A DNA stretch of 64,000 bases, taken from contig NC_037674.1 of NCBI RefSeq assembly GCF_003255815.1, positions 1,696,365 to 1,760,364 on the forward strand. The letters run 5' to 3'. The DNA comes from Theropithecus gelada (lineage: Eukaryota > Chordata > Mammalia > Primates > Cercopithecidae). A program made the position numbers and the translations under genes. Positions 49,692 to 62,714 of the stretch are shown piece after piece (the stretch's first letter is position 1; every line of letters starts with the position of its first letter). A model generated the notes under the pieces. That model ran no database searches. It was not told the origin of the DNA and worked only from the letters and a program-made list of their open reading frames with translations.

Positions 49692-50047
49692 CTGTGTTAG
49701 TCCGTTCTCATGCTGCTATGAAGAAATACCCAAGACTGGGTAATTTATCAAGAAAAGAGGTTGAAAGGACTCACAGTTCCACATGGCTGGGGAGGCCTCA
49801 GGAAACTTACAATCATGGCAGAAGGCATCTTTTCACAGAGTGGCAGGAGACAGAATGAGTGCCAGCAGGGGAAATGCCAGACGCTTATAAAACCATCAGA
49901 TCTCGTGAGACTCACTCACGATCACGAGAACAGCATGGAGGAATTGCCCCCATAATCCAATTACCTCTACTAGTCCCGCCCTTGACATGTAGGGATTATT
50001 ATAATCCAAGGTGAGATCTGGGTGGGGACACACAGCCAAACCATATC
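49692..50047 (-). mobile_element. MST/THE1-type LTR (ERVL-MaLR)
   Basis: Reverse complement of a MaLR LTR: 'ctgtgttagtccgttctc' at one end, 'aggcctcaggaaacttac' inside and 'cacagccaaaccatatca' at the other. Full LTR length, about 355 bp, with no internal part. Confidence 0.88.
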
Positions 50048-51219
50048 AGGGGCCACCTGAGAACACAAACGTTCATCTACACAGCGTGCAGAGCACAGGA
50101 AACAGTGCTTCCCTCATCAGCTGATGAGGAGCTGACAACTCAGTGCCAAATCTGCTCAAGGATGAAAGGAAAGCAGGGAGGGAAGAGAAGGAGAGATACA
50201 GGGAGGAGGACATAGGGGTCCTCTGGGAGTGGTAGAGGTCTGAGGGTGGAGGTGCCTCCTGCAAAGGCCTGGAGGGAGGCAGACTGAGGACGTGAGACAC
50301 GATGGGATTCGTGGAGTGTGGAGGCTGCGGCCCACCCATCACTTTCCTCGGTGGGACTGGGGACGGCATACAGTCATTGATGGCTCCTCCTGGGCTCAAG
50401 GCCAAGTGGCATACTAACCCGGGACCAGGGGCACGTGCCTGAGCACTGCCAGCAGGGAGAGCTGTGGGGAGGCCGGCTGGGGCCGAGGCCAGCCTGACCT
50501 GAGGCCTCACTGGGAGCAAATCCCGTGAGCCCCTTTCTCCACGGTTAGGGGGCAGAGCTTGGATGATAATCCTTACCAATGAATCCAATGAAATTATCAT
50601 TGTAAGGATGAAAGATAACTAGAATCACTGAGTGACATATAACGCATCATCATAATTCACATGATCTTGTTTTTCAAACTACTAGTGACTAGTAAATGGC
50701 CTATGGATATTGATGATGCCAATAGCATTAATAATGACAGCAGCAAGAGACAATGTGGTTGCAATGCGTCAGCTGACATCACCAAGTTCTGCTCTCCTCA
50801 TCACATTAAGGCTGGGAATAAATGACCTCTCGTGTCCATTTCAGCTCCACTGTTCAGCAACCAACACTAAATTCCTTCTCTGTGTCAACAGTGTGGCGTT
50901 CAATCTTTTTGCGGGGACAAGAGTAAATGAGGCAATCAGGGTTGCAGTGCCAGCATTTGTCTTGATTTAGAGCTCTGGAAAACAGAGCTCACCCGCCTCT
51001 GACCACACATCAGCAGAGCCAGGCAAGATGGTCTGAAACATTTTCACTCGCATCGAACTTGGAAATTCATTACCAATTTCCTCAAGGCTTCTTCCCCTGG
51101 GTTGACCCTGCCTGTCTTCTCCTAGCCTTGCGAATCCTGACTGGGAGGTAGCAGTGGCGCAAATTCTCGAGGTCTTTCAGAAACCGTGGGTCTTCTGAAT
51201 AACTACAAAGGAAGTAAGG

Positions 51220-51420
51220 CAGCGTGGGCCTCACACTCACTACTAGGGTGGCCTTGAGCAACCTCTTTGAGCTCTCGGCCTCAATTTCCCCATCTGTAGA
51301 TTGGGCAAAATAACCTCCATCTGCTAGTTCACTAGTTCGTGACAAAGTGGGTATGTGAATGTCGAGTATTTAGCACACACCTGACTCACAACAGGTACGT
51401 CATCAACAGCAGCTATAACG
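51220..51420 (+). mobile_element. MIR SINE
   Basis: 'cttgagcaacctctttgag' and 'caatttccccatctgtag' match the MIR core, with the tail region after it. Confidence 0.75.
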
Positions 51421-51673
51421 GACATAACCGTGTGGGCAATGATTTTTGCTTGGTGTCAAATCCGAAAAGGTCTTTTTACTTTAATTTACTTTCTTATTGT
51501 TGGTCCGAAGCAAACTCAGTTTGTCAGTCTCTGGTAAGCTCAGGCAACTGTGTGACTCTGTGTGTTCGCTGCCTATGACAATGCAGATTAGAATGTAACA
51601 GGTTCTTAGAATTTCTGGGATTTGAAAATGTACAGGGTTTGAGTTACCTAAACTCATATCTCTAGGCTTCCCA

Positions 51674-51700
51674 TTCTTTCTTTCTTTTTCTTTTCTTTCC
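51674..51700. repeat. (TTTC)n-like tract
   Basis: An impure run of ttctttctttc type that extends the poly(T) of the neighbouring Alu. Confidence 0.85.
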
Positions 51701-51960
51701 TTTTTTTTTTTTTTTTTTTTTTGAGACAGTCTCTCTCTGTCGCCCAGGCTGGAGTGCAGTGGCACGATATTGGCTCACTGCAACCTCTGTCTCCTGGGTT
51801 CAAGCGATTCTCCCACCTCAGCCTTCTGAGTAGCTGGGATTACAGGCACATGCCACCATGCCCGGATCATTTTGTATTTTTTGTAGAGACAGGTTTTGCC
51901 ATGTTGGCCAGGCTGGTCTTGAAGTCCTGGCCTCAGGCGATACACCCGCCTCGGCCTCCC
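51701..51960 (-). mobile_element. AluS-like element, 5' truncated
   Basis: An antisense Alu with a T run at 51701-51722 that stops at 'ctcggcctcccc'; the last ~35 bases of the normal 5' end are missing. Confidence 0.9.
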
Positions 51961-52846
51961 CTTCTTTGAAAGCCTGGGCGGGAATGAGCAGAATAACAAC
52001 AGCACAAGACCTTGTCACAGCACCCCAGTGAGACCATCTGCAGCCTCCTGAGCTGAACAACATGTCAGCACCTAACACGTCAATTGTAAAACTTTGAAAA
52101 ACACAAATGGATAAAGACATGTTATCTCTGATGGCCTACTGGATACCCAATATCTCTGCTTTAAATTTGACAGTAAAAATGACATCAGTGGGGTTTGGCC
52201 ACACCCTTTGCCTTGCCCAAGATCAAATGGAAGGTAAGAGGAATAAGCCAATGGGGATGAACAGATAACATGTCTGCCCAGGTACCAATGAAGATACACT
52301 CTCATCACTGCGCCACAGTAAGACCTTGCAGAATCACATAGGGTTATGGCCATGACTGGCCTGACGGAGAGAGTCAGAGACCATGCTGTTACTGTTTATG
52401 AACTGAATGGGCCCAGATCAGGAAAGAAGAAAAAGAACTGTCGCTCTGCCAGCAGAAAAGACTGTCTGCCTTGCAGACAGCAGTGAGAAGCAAGGCAGGA
52501 GGCCAGCAATGTTTAGGAAGAAATCCTTCATGTAACAACTCCCTCATTCGCCAATTGGCTTTTTTACCTTCAATTCACCAGCTCCTTCCAATTATTTCCA
52601 ATTTCCTCATGGAAAGCAGTATTTCCCAAGTCATCTGATCTTAAAATCGAGCGGCTGTCTTTGAATTACATCCGTCTTTTCCCCTCTACATCCACTTTTC
52701 ATATCTGGCCACCACCCTGCTCTCTGCTCCCTCACTTCTAAAGACTTCACGGGAATTCCCAGCTTTTGGTTTCAGCTCCACAAATAGTGATTTTTGCATA
52801 TTCTTCCTCTGCTTCAACAAACATCACTCACCCTGCCTGCTACTTT

Positions 52847-54039
52847 TTCTTTTTTAAGTTCCAGGATACATGTGCAGGATGTGCATGTTTGTTACAAAGG
52901 TACACGCGTGCCATGGTGGTTTGCTGCATCTATCAACCCATCACCTAGGTATTAAGCCCAGCATTCATTAGCTAATTTTCCTGATGCTTTCCCTCCCCAC
53001 ACTACCCTGCCACAGGCCTCAATGTGTGTTATTCCCCACCCTGTGTCCATCTGTTCTCATTGTTCAGCTCCCACTTATAAGTGAGAACATGCAGTGTTTA
53101 ATTTTCTGTTCCTGTGTTAGTTTGCTGAGGATGATGGTTTCAGCAAAGGACATGATCTTGTTCCTTTTTATGGCTGCACAGTATTCCATGGTGTATATGT
53201 ACCACGTTTTCCTTATCCAGTCTATCACTGATGGGCATTTGGGTTGATTCCATGTCTTTGCTATTGTGAATAGTGCTGCAGTGAACATATGTATGCATGT
53301 ATCTTTATAATAGAATGATTTATATTCCTTTGTATATACCCAGTTATGGGATTGCTGGGTCAAATGGTATTTCTAGTTCAAAGGTCTTTGAGGAATCACC
53401 ATACTGTCTTCCACAATGGCTGAACTAATTTACCTTCCCACCAACAGTGTAAAAGCGTTCCTGTTTCTCCACAGTCTCGCCAGCATCTGTTGTTTCTTGA
53501 CTTTGTAATAGTCGCCATTCTGACTGGTGTGAGATGGTATCTCATCGTGGTTTTAATTTGCATTTCACTAATGATCAGTGACGTTAAGCTTTTTTCATGT
53601 TTGTTGGCTGCATGAATGTCTTCTTCTGAGAATTATCTGTTCCTGTCCTTTGCCCACTTTTTAATGGGGTTGTTTTTTCCTTGTAAATTTGTTTAAGTTC
53701 CTTGTAGATTCTGGATATTAGACAATTGTCAGATGGAGAGCTTGCAAAAATGTTCTCCCATTCTGTAGGCTGTCTGTTCACACTGATAATAGTGTCTTTT
53801 GCTGTGCAGAAGCTATTTAGTTTAATTAGATCCCATTTGTCAATTTTTGCATTTTTTGAAACTGCTTTTGACATTTTTGTCATAAAATCTTTGCCCATGC
53901 CTACATCCTGACTAGCATTGCCTAGATTTTCTTCTAGGGTTTTTATAGTTTTGAGTTTTACATTTAAGTCTTTAATCCATCTTGATTTGATTTTTGTATA
54001 AGGTGTAAGGGAGGGGTCCACTCTCAATTTTCTGCATAT
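52847..54039 (-). mobile_element. 5'-truncated primate L1 with target-site duplication
   Basis: The 1.2-kb 3' end of a primate L1 (L1PA/L1PB type) on the minus strand, with 3'UTR ('ggtacacgcgtgccatgg') and the carboxy-terminal ORF2 part. The flanking cctgcctgctacttt (52832-52846 and 54040-54054) is a perfect 15-bp target-site duplication. A 147-residue ORF2 remnant remains open at 53584-54027. It lies in GABRA5 sense orientation. Confidence 0.95.
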
Positions 54040-54399
54040 CCTGCCTGCTACTTTGACTCTTTCATAGTTAAGACCCTTCCTGTTTGAGTGGTAATGCTAC
54101 CCTGTCATTTCCCCAGATGAGGCTTCTCTTCTGTTTCAATACCTTAACAACTGATTGGTGGTCATTTGTGTTTTGTTCTGTTTTCCGTTATACCTCTTTC
54201 TATTCCAGTCCTACCAGGTTCAGCTCAAAGCATGGTCCTCATAATAAATATTCCCATCTATGAATTCCAAATGGTTTCATCTGCACAAAGGCATTTAACC
54301 CAATTTTCCAAATGTGCCCATAATGAGCTCCTTGGAAACAGACCATGGTTCACGCTTCTGTGCTCCTCACTGCACCTAGCTGAGTGCTGACTGCTTAAC

Positions 54400-54742
54400 A
54401 CACCTGCTATAGAATGAATGTTTGTGTCTTTCACAAAATTCTTATGTTAAAATCTAATCCTAAATGGGATTGGTCGTAAGAGCCTTTGGGAAGTGATTAG
54501 GTCATGAAGGGGGAGACCTCATAAAAGAGGTCTCAGAGAGACCCCTCACTCCTACCACCATGTGAGGCACATGAGAACATGGCTGCCTGTGAACCAGGAA
54601 GCACACTCTGATCAGACATCAAATCTGCTAGCACCTTGGTCTTGAACTTCTCAGCCTGCAGAACTGTGAGAAACACGTTCCTGTTATGTATGAGTTACCC
54701 AACATTTGGTATTCTGCTATAGCAGCCTGAATGAACTCAGAT
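54400..54742 (+). mobile_element. MLT1-type LTR (ERVL-MaLR)
   Basis: 'gggaagtgattaggtcatg', 'ctaccaccatgtgaggcac' and 'gcctgcagaactgtgag' are in MLT1 LTR order, plus orientation. An Alu was inserted next to its end. Confidence 0.88.
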
Positions 54743-54751
54743 AGAAATTGG

Positions 54752-55054
54752 CGGCAGGCACGGTGGCTAGCACCTGTAATCCCAGCACTCTGGGAGGCTG
54801 CGGTGATCACTTGAGGTCAGGAGTTCGAGACCAGCCTGGCCAAGATGGTGAAACCCCGTTTCTACCAAAAAAATACAAAAATTAGCTGGGCATTGTGGCA
54901 GATGCCTGTAATCCCAGCTACTTGGGAGGCTGAGGCAGGAGAACTGCTTGAACCTGGGAGGTGTAGGTTGCAGTGAGCCAAGATCATGCCACCGCACTCC
55001 AGCCTGAGCAACAGAGTGAGAATCTGTCTCAAAAAAAAGAAGAAGGAAAGAAAA
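54752..55054 (+). mobile_element. AluS-like element
   Basis: A sense Alu with target-site duplication agaaattggc (54743 and 55055). The first arm lacks a few bases ('ggctgcggtgatcac'). Confidence 0.93.
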
Positions 55055-55608
55055 AGAAATTGGCACCAAGAGTGGGGTGCTGCTGTAACAAATACCTCGA
55101 AATGTGGAAGTGGCCTTGGGACCAGGTTATGGGTAGAGGCTGGAAGAGATGTGTGCTCGAAGAAGCCTACATTTTCATGAATGGACTGTTTACAGCAACT
55201 CTGGTGAGGGCCCAGAAAGAAAAGAGGAGAGTTGTAGAGAAAGTCTCCATTTTCTTTGAGAATATCTAAGCAATCCTGAGCAGAATGTTGGTTGGAATAT
55301 GGACAGTAAAGGTCATTCCAATGAGGTCTCAGATAAAAAATGAGAAACATGTTACTGGAAGCTGGAGGACAGGTGATCCTCGTTACCAAGTGGCAGAGAG
55401 CTTGACTGCACCATGTTCATGTTCTGTTCACAGTTTTTGTGGAAGGTGAAACTGGGAGTAATGAAGTTGAAAATTGGCTGAGGAAATACGCTAAACAAAG
55501 TGTTGAAGTTGCCTGTTTCTCTAATAGTTTATTGTAAAATGGGAGAAGAGGGAAACGACTTAAAGATGGAAATGACTTAAAGATGGAATTGTTAGTTAAG
55601 AAGGAAGC

Positions 55609-55919
55609 AGGCCGGGCATGGTGGCTCACGCCTGTAATCCCAGCACTTTGGGAGGCCTAGGCGGGCGGATCACCTGAGGTCAGGAGTTTGTGACCAGCTT
55701 GGCCAATATGGTGAAACCCCTTCTCTACTAAAAATGCAAAAATTAGCCAGGCATAGTGGTGGGCACCTGTAATCTCAGCTACTCGGGAGGCTGAAGCAGG
55801 AGAATCGCTTGAACCTGGGAGGTGGAGGTTGCAGTGATCGTGCCATTGCACTCCAGCCAGGGTCACAAGAGTGAAACTGTCTCAAAAAACAACAACAACA
55901 AAAGACAAAAAAAAAAAAA
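55609..55919 (+). mobile_element. AluS-like element
   Basis: A full sense Alu with a mixed caa/A tail. Target-site duplication aagaaggaagcag (55597 and 55920). Confidence 0.95.
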
Positions 55920-56857
55920 AAGAAGGAAGCAGAATTTAAAGATTTGGGAAATGTTCAACCTATCTATTTTGAAAGGAATGAGAAAGCCTGTTTGGGAGAG
56001 AATACCAGGGGTGGGGTGTGGCCAAAGGACCATTTAATAAAGACATTCATTAGTCAGCTATCCCAACAGAAGCCAGGAGCTGCTGTGCAAGACAATGGGA
56101 GAAGGCAAAGGAGGGATGCTGGTACCTGCAGGACGGAGAGGCGCCCTGCCCTGCCCTGATGTGCACTGCCTTACCTCTTGGGCTCCGCTCTCTGCTCTCC
56201 AGCACCACACTCCTCAGCCACCCCAGCAGGGGTTCTTGGGGACCCTGGCGTGGTGAGGGCTGCACTCAACAGAGCAGAGGGGGCACGATGGCCTCCACCT
56301 AGATGTCAAAGCACCGGGGTTCCAAGCACAGCCATTAGAACCCCAGTCCAAGAGAGCTATGGGGCACAGGCACAGGCACAAGCTGTTACAGGGGCAGGGG
56401 ATCCCCAAAGTCATGCGGCCCAATCCTTGCCTGGCAAAAGTGCTGGGACACAGCTGCTGCCCCAGTGTGACTGGAAGATAGGGACCTCTTTCCCCATGGG
56501 TCTGCAGGACAGAGCGTGGGCCAAGGAGGGCTATTCTCAAGTTTTAAGGTCTGATGGAACTTGTCCTGCTGGGTTCTGGTCTTTCTCTGCACCTCTCCCT
56601 CCCCTCTTCCTTCTCACTTCTTCCTTTTGGAATGGGAATGTCTATCCTCTGCCTGCCCCCATTGTATTTGGAAGCATACAACTCGTCTGGTCACAGTTTC
56701 ACAGCTTGAAAAGAATTCTGCCCAAAGATAAAGCGTACTTTGGGTCTCACCCATATCTGGTTTAGATGACATTCAGCTAAGACTTTGGGCTTTAGACTTT
56801 TGGATTGAAACCATGTGAGAAGAGCATGAATGTTGGGTGTCCAAGGGAAGAATGTGA

Positions 56858-57201
56858 TAGACTAAATAACTGTGTCCCCCCAAAATTCATATGTTGAAAC
56901 CCTCAGCTGCAAGATGATGGCATTAGCAGGTGGGGCATTTGGAGGTGATTAGTTTATAAGGATGGAGCCCTCATGAATGGGATTAATGCCCTTATAAAAG
57001 ATGCCCCTGGGAATTCCACCATGTGAGGGCACAGTGAGATGGTACTGTCTTAACCAGGAAGCAGGCCCTCACCAGACACTGAAACTGTTGGCAACTTGAT
57101 CCAAAACCTCCCAGCCTCTGGAACTGTGAGAAATAAGTTTCTGGTGTTTTTAAGTCCCTCAATTTATGGTATTCTGTTATAACAGCCAGACCAGACTAAA
57201 G
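56858..57201 (+). mobile_element. MLT1-type LTR (ERVL-MaLR)
   Basis: 'aaattcatatgttgaaacc', 'tcatgaatgggattaatgcc' and 'cagcctctggaactgtgag' define a nearly complete MLT1 LTR in plus orientation. Confidence 0.9.
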
Positions 57202-57231
57202 CAACACTCAGAGTACCTCTTAGATGGTAAC

Positions 57232-57462
57232 TGTCTTAGTCTGCTTGGGTGCCTTCTCATTGTCCTCACATGGCAGAAGGGACGGGAGAGCTCTCTGGGC
57301 CTCTTTTATAAAAGCACTAATCCCACACAGGAGGACCCCACCCTCACGTCCTAATCACCTTGTAAGGGCCACACTTCTTCCTACACTGGGGATTGGGTTT
57401 CAACACATGATTTGGGGAGGAGACAAACATTCAGATTCCAGTGACAACCAAGGGTAACTAGC
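57232..57462 (-). mobile_element. MLT1/MST-type LTR, inverted and internally deleted
   Basis: 'cttttataaaagcactaatc', 'cctaatcaccttgtaaggg' and 'tgggtttcaacacatgattt' read as the reverse complement of the neighbouring LTR. Its start, 'tgtcttagtctgcttggg', jumps over much of the first half. Confidence 0.8.
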
Positions 57463-58491
57463 ACATCAACGTGATTGTTGAAACAATCTAAATTCAGACA
57501 CCACACAGTTCAAACTTCAGTGTGTTTCTACAAGTGTTGAGACTGTAACATGTTCACACGAGGCACTCAGAAACCTGAGTTCTGGGTCATCCACGCTCAT
57601 CCTGAGTCAGTAGAAACTGGGGATGATGAATGCAACAGCAGGCATAATTCATGTGTCTGAATGGAATAGCAGCTCACTCCAGTGAGATTCACCCCTCATT
57701 TCCTGAAATTCTCTCCACTGGATAACTACCAAAGAAGCTTCCAGTTCTAATTTAGTATGTATTTTCGTGAATCCAGATGTCATCTCATGACTTAAGCTAA
57801 TATTTAATGAATCACTCCACAAATAAAATGAATGACATAGTCTAAATATATTCTCTTCCTAAATAGTCTTGTCGTGTTTAAGTATTTGCTTCCAAATGGA
57901 CACCATGCCATTATCTTTAAGGAATTTCCTTATGGACTGAGAAACATCCTTTTGTAAGCTGAGACTAATTTCAAGACTTGCTGGCATTCTTGAGCGTAGA
58001 GATAGCAATAACAGAAATGTCTGTTAATTCAGCTCTGCATTAGAGAAACCGGAGCACGTGGCTCATTAGAATAATGACACATATTGCGTTCCTTTGTCTC
58101 CTAATAGCAGAGAACTGTTGAATTGAGTAATTTGAAACTCATTATACTATCACATTTAGCCTCTGCATGCTCAGATGCCAATGGTATAAGTGAACAAGTT
58201 GGCCAAGCATCTATTTTTAGTAAATCGAAAAGATGAAAGACAAGAAAGAAAAAATCTTTGTTGAATAGCAATTCTTCTCTTAGAATTATCATGTACTGAG
58301 TTGAAATCATATAACTGAGGGAAGGTGAAGTGTGTACAGTTTTCTAGCTCTTGGTCAACAGTATACACACAATACATGACATATGAATAAAATCATTCTT
58401 ATTGTTTTTCATAGTAATAATATTAACAGTAAATATAAATGAATTATCAACCTCTGAAGCAAATCAAATCAATCTTAAGAGCAGGCAGACA

Positions 58492-58797
58492 GGCCGGGCA
58501 CAGTGGTGCAAACCTGAAATCCCAGCACTTTGAGAGGCCAAGGTGGGTAGATCACGAGGTCAGGAGTTCAAGACCAGGCTGCCCAACATAGTGAAAACTT
58601 GACTCTACTAAAAATACAAACAAACAAACAAAAAATTAGCTGGGCATGGTGGCGGGCACCTGTAATCCCAGCTAGTTGGGAGGCTGAGGCAGGAGAATCC
58701 CTTGAACCCAGGAAGGAGAGGCTGCAGTGAGCGGAGATCACGCCACTGCACTCCAGCCAGGGTGATAGTGTGAGACTCCGTCTCAAAAAAGAAAAAA
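58492..58797 (+). mobile_element. AluS-like element
   Basis: A full sense Alu with an expanded acaa linker in the middle. Target-site duplication agcaggcaga (58480 and 58802). Confidence 0.95.
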
Positions 58798-61739
58798 AAG
58801 TAGCAGGCAGATAAAAATAAATTTGACATAAGAGTTCAAAATTCCTACTGAGTGCAAGAAACACTTCCATTGGTTTTATTTCTTATATATAATATAAATC
58901 TTATTTTATGTGATTGAATATAGAAAGTGAAGAGTTCTCATTCAATGAGTATTTTAACTTTGAGTGTGATAAATGATTTAACTGCAGTTGGTTCGTTGTT
59001 AAATATGATAATTTAGGAAATAATCAGGTCATCACGTAGTTTTTCTTTACCAAAACTTACTTTTGTGCTACCTGCCCTGCTCACCATGAGCATTACATCT
59101 GGGTATCACGCTGACTTGAACTTAACCAATGATCAAAAAGATAATCATCTTTGACTTTGAGTGTTTTGTTTTTGATCACATCAAAAGCATAATTTTCATA
59201 TACAAAGAGTGGCATAATTTCAAGTTGTACAACTCCTCTTCCTCAGAGGATGTAAACAAGTAATTTTCTTTCAAAGACATCAATCAGTGATTCCCAAATG
59301 AAAGGCCTCAGGGATCTTCAGAGGTCCTTTGTTCCAAGTAATGATGTTCCCAGCCACCCAATGGGAGCAAATGATTTCAATAAATCCCAGAGATAGTCCC
59401 TTTCCATTATACTGGTCCCCTCAAATAAATGTATATCTTAATCTCTGTATACATTTAAAGATCATAGTTTGAAAAAGTTGAATTATTTCCATCTAACCTA
59501 ACTTTTGGCTCATCACGTATACTTCATCTCCTAATTCCAAAACTCTTTGTAATGATGGAAGTAATATAAAACGAAATTCTTGAAATCAAAACAGCTTCCG
59601 CGTCCAGGAATGGCAGAACGCCTGCTATTAGGTAACATCCATTATCTCTGGATGTCAGATCAAAAACTATTCCCTGAAAACCCGGAGAGACGCAAAGACA
59701 AGCAGAAACGGACGGGAGTTGCCACTTAGACGAAGGAACGGCTTTTCACTTAAGACGCTGTGGGTCAGCGCTGTAAGGCAGCTGATGCTCAGATAGGACC
59801 CCTCCGTCTCCCTAGCGTGAAGAACCTAAAGAAGAGGCTGGAACTATCAAAGCAGCAGCTGGAGAGTGAGGTGCAAAATCCTAGAAGGGAAAGAGCCACA
59901 AGGGAGGCCCACAGTGATGTATACAGATGTACACAATCTCTCCCCCGATCTCTGACTCGCCTCTCAGTTATGCATATGCACGCGGGGAGCATAAGCCTCT
60001 ACGAGCCCAATTCCAGAGCAAGAACCACCTGCGTTTCAGGGCTTACCTGCCACAGGAAAGACAGAGCTGGGAGTTCACACTCAGCCAAGTTAACTGGCTT
60101 AAAAACAAATAAATAAAATGAACACTTTAAATTTAACAGAATCCAGAGCCTGTGCAATGTAACAATAAAATATCCAGGAGACAACTCAAAATTATTATAC
60201 GTAAAAGAAAAAGGAAAAAAGGACCTATGCTGAAGAGAAAATGCAATCAGTGCAGACTAATCCCAACAGGATTCAGATGATGGATTTAGCATATGAGAAT
60301 TTCAAAGTAGCGATTATAAATATGCTTGAGAATACAAAAGAGAATATGTAATGCTTTATAATAAAAAATTGCTGTAATAAAAAACTAACAGTAAATCCTA
60401 GTAGAGAAATTGAAACTTTAAAAGAATCCAATACAAATTCTAAACCTGATACATATTATATACTGAATAATGAATTTACTGTTTAGGCTTAAGAGCAGAT
60501 TGGAAATGACTGAAGAAAGAGTCAGTGAACTTGAGGCACTAAATATAAATTATCCAATATAAAAAATAGAGAGGGAAGACAATGGTTAAAAACATGAACA
60601 CACCCCTAGTGACCTATAGGATTACACCAAAAGGAACAGTACATGTGATTAGAACCTCACATAAAAAAGAGAAAGAAGATGAGACAGAAAAAAAAAATAT
60701 TAGAAGAAATAATGGTCAAAATGCCTCAAATTTGGTGAAAGACAAATTTAGAGTCAAGAGGCTCAGTAAACCACAAGAAGTATAAATTAAAATGAAAACA
60801 AAATCTAGGGGGATTGCCACTTTCAGAAAGATGAAAATGCATTTTCCTCTACTTCTCCCACTAAAAATAAATATCATATTTTATATTTATAAATAAAAGT
60901 GCATATTATATATAAAATAAATGTAGGAAAAATCTGAATGGTAGAAAGAAGCAGGCAGATAGGCCTTGGGACCAAAGGGATGGCCCAGTGGTGGCTGTTT
61001 GGTTTTCTTCCTGTCTTACACATCCCAGGTTTGGAAGCTAAAGAAACTGGCAACTTGGAAACACCAATGGGCCAGACAAACGAAAACTGACGCCTGTGTG
61101 ATCTAACCACAGGACCAGAAAGGGTGCAACCTAGTAGGACAAGAAACTTTTAGACACTGACCAATGTACTCCAACCAAGCATCCCAGAAAAAAATGTGGC
61201 CCTACTCCATTCCAGGCCAGCAAATGCTGAACAGACAGCTAAGACTCCTGCCCTCACCAGGGGCCTGACCCACTGATGGAGTGACACCAGAGAAGGCCAC
61301 ATAGTAAGGGGCCAGGACACTCATTCCTGCCAAGCTGCAGTGAGGCCCATCCCATCCCCCAGTGATAATAAAAGCCATGTGGGAAGCCTGGAGTTTCATC
61401 TAAACCAGTAGGTGCAACTCCCTCCTGCTTTTTATGCCTTTTATGGGAATCATGACAAAGGATTAGTAGATGTTCCAAATTTTCTCCACCGCTTGGCAGT
61501 AATGAGGCCATGCATATGGCGTCAGTGGAAGCTGTGGGAAAGTTGAAGTCACCCCAGCTCCTCTCATCTAGGGAAGTATCAGTCGAGGCCTAGCATGGAT
61601 CTGGAAGTCCTGTACACACCAGCATTAACAAGGAACCCCAGGCACTCTTGGATCAATAGAGGCTAAGCTGGAACCTGATTTCTGCCCTGACCCAGTGATA
61701 ATGAGGCTGTACCGCACCTTCCCCTGACAAAACAGTGAG

Positions 61740-61855
61740 AAAAAAAAAAAAAAAAAAGCCTTGTATTATAACATACAGAATAACCAGGTTATGATANAAA
61801 AAAAAAAAAAAAAAAGCCTTGTATTATAACATACAGAATAACCAGGTTATGATAG
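61740..61855. repeat. Exact duplication around an unresolved base (N at 61797)
   Basis: An A run plus gccttgtattataacatac and agaataaccaggttatgata occurs twice, without a mismatch, on either side of the single N at 61797. The pattern suggests overlapping contig ends joined with a placeholder. Confidence 0.93.
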
Positions 61856-62714
61856 AAAATTATTCGTCAAACCAAGAGTGAGGGAGAACAAACTGAATAA
61901 AAATAAATCAATGGATGCCAAAGCAAAGATGACAGAGATGTCAGAATTACTGGGCAAAGGCGTTTTTAAAGCAGCCATTGTAAAATGATGCAACGACCAA
62001 CTACAAACATGCTTGCCACAAACTTTTAAAAAACTGAAAGTCTCAACACAGAAACAGAAGCTATAGGAAAAAAAAAAGGAAGTTTCAGTATTAAAAAATA
62101 AAATATCCATGATAAAAACTTCCTTAGAGGAACAAAATAAGATGGAGGGGAAAAAGGAAAAAATCAGAGAATTGAAGAGAGAACAACAGAAATTGTCCAA
62201 TCTGTAAAACAGAAAGAAAATAGATGAAATGAAAAGGTCCTCAAGTACTTGTGAGAGTATAACAAAAGAGCTAAGATCCATGCCTTGGAGGTCAGGGAAG
62301 AACAGAAATAGGCTGGGCCAGAAAGAGTGTTCAAATAATTAATTCATAAAACTTCCCAAACTTGACCGAAACCTACAGAAACAAACAAGCACACCAGAAA
62401 GGTTACTGGTGTAGACCAATAAACCTATAAATATCATATGCCTACACCAATAAACATCATAGTCAAACTTCTGAACACTAAAAACAAAGAAAAAACAAGT
62501 CTTTAAGGTAACAAGGCAGAAATGAGACCTTACTTATAAAGAAAAAAAGATCTGAAAGACAGCAGATTTCTCATCAGAAACCTGGAGAAGGAAGTGGCAC
62601 ATTTTTCAAGTGCCAAAAGAACTGTCAAAGCTTAATCCTATATCCAGTGAAATATCCTTCAGTAATCAAGGGCGGAAGTCAAGACATGCTTAGATGAATA
62701 AAAAGTAAGACAAT

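Noticed and set aside
50073..50600. 175-codon minus-strand frame, considered as a possible missing GABRA5 N-terminal exon
   Set aside because: It has no Cys-loop, no TPDTFFHNGK motif and no resemblance to the receptor family.
53584..54027. 147-codon minus-strand frame
   Set aside because: It is the carboxy-terminal ORF2 remnant of the truncated L1, not a host gene.
54862..55389. 175-codon minus-strand frame
   Set aside because: Largely an Alu translated in antisense (typical 'LLRLECGGMILAHCNLHLPG' pattern) joined to flanking DNA.
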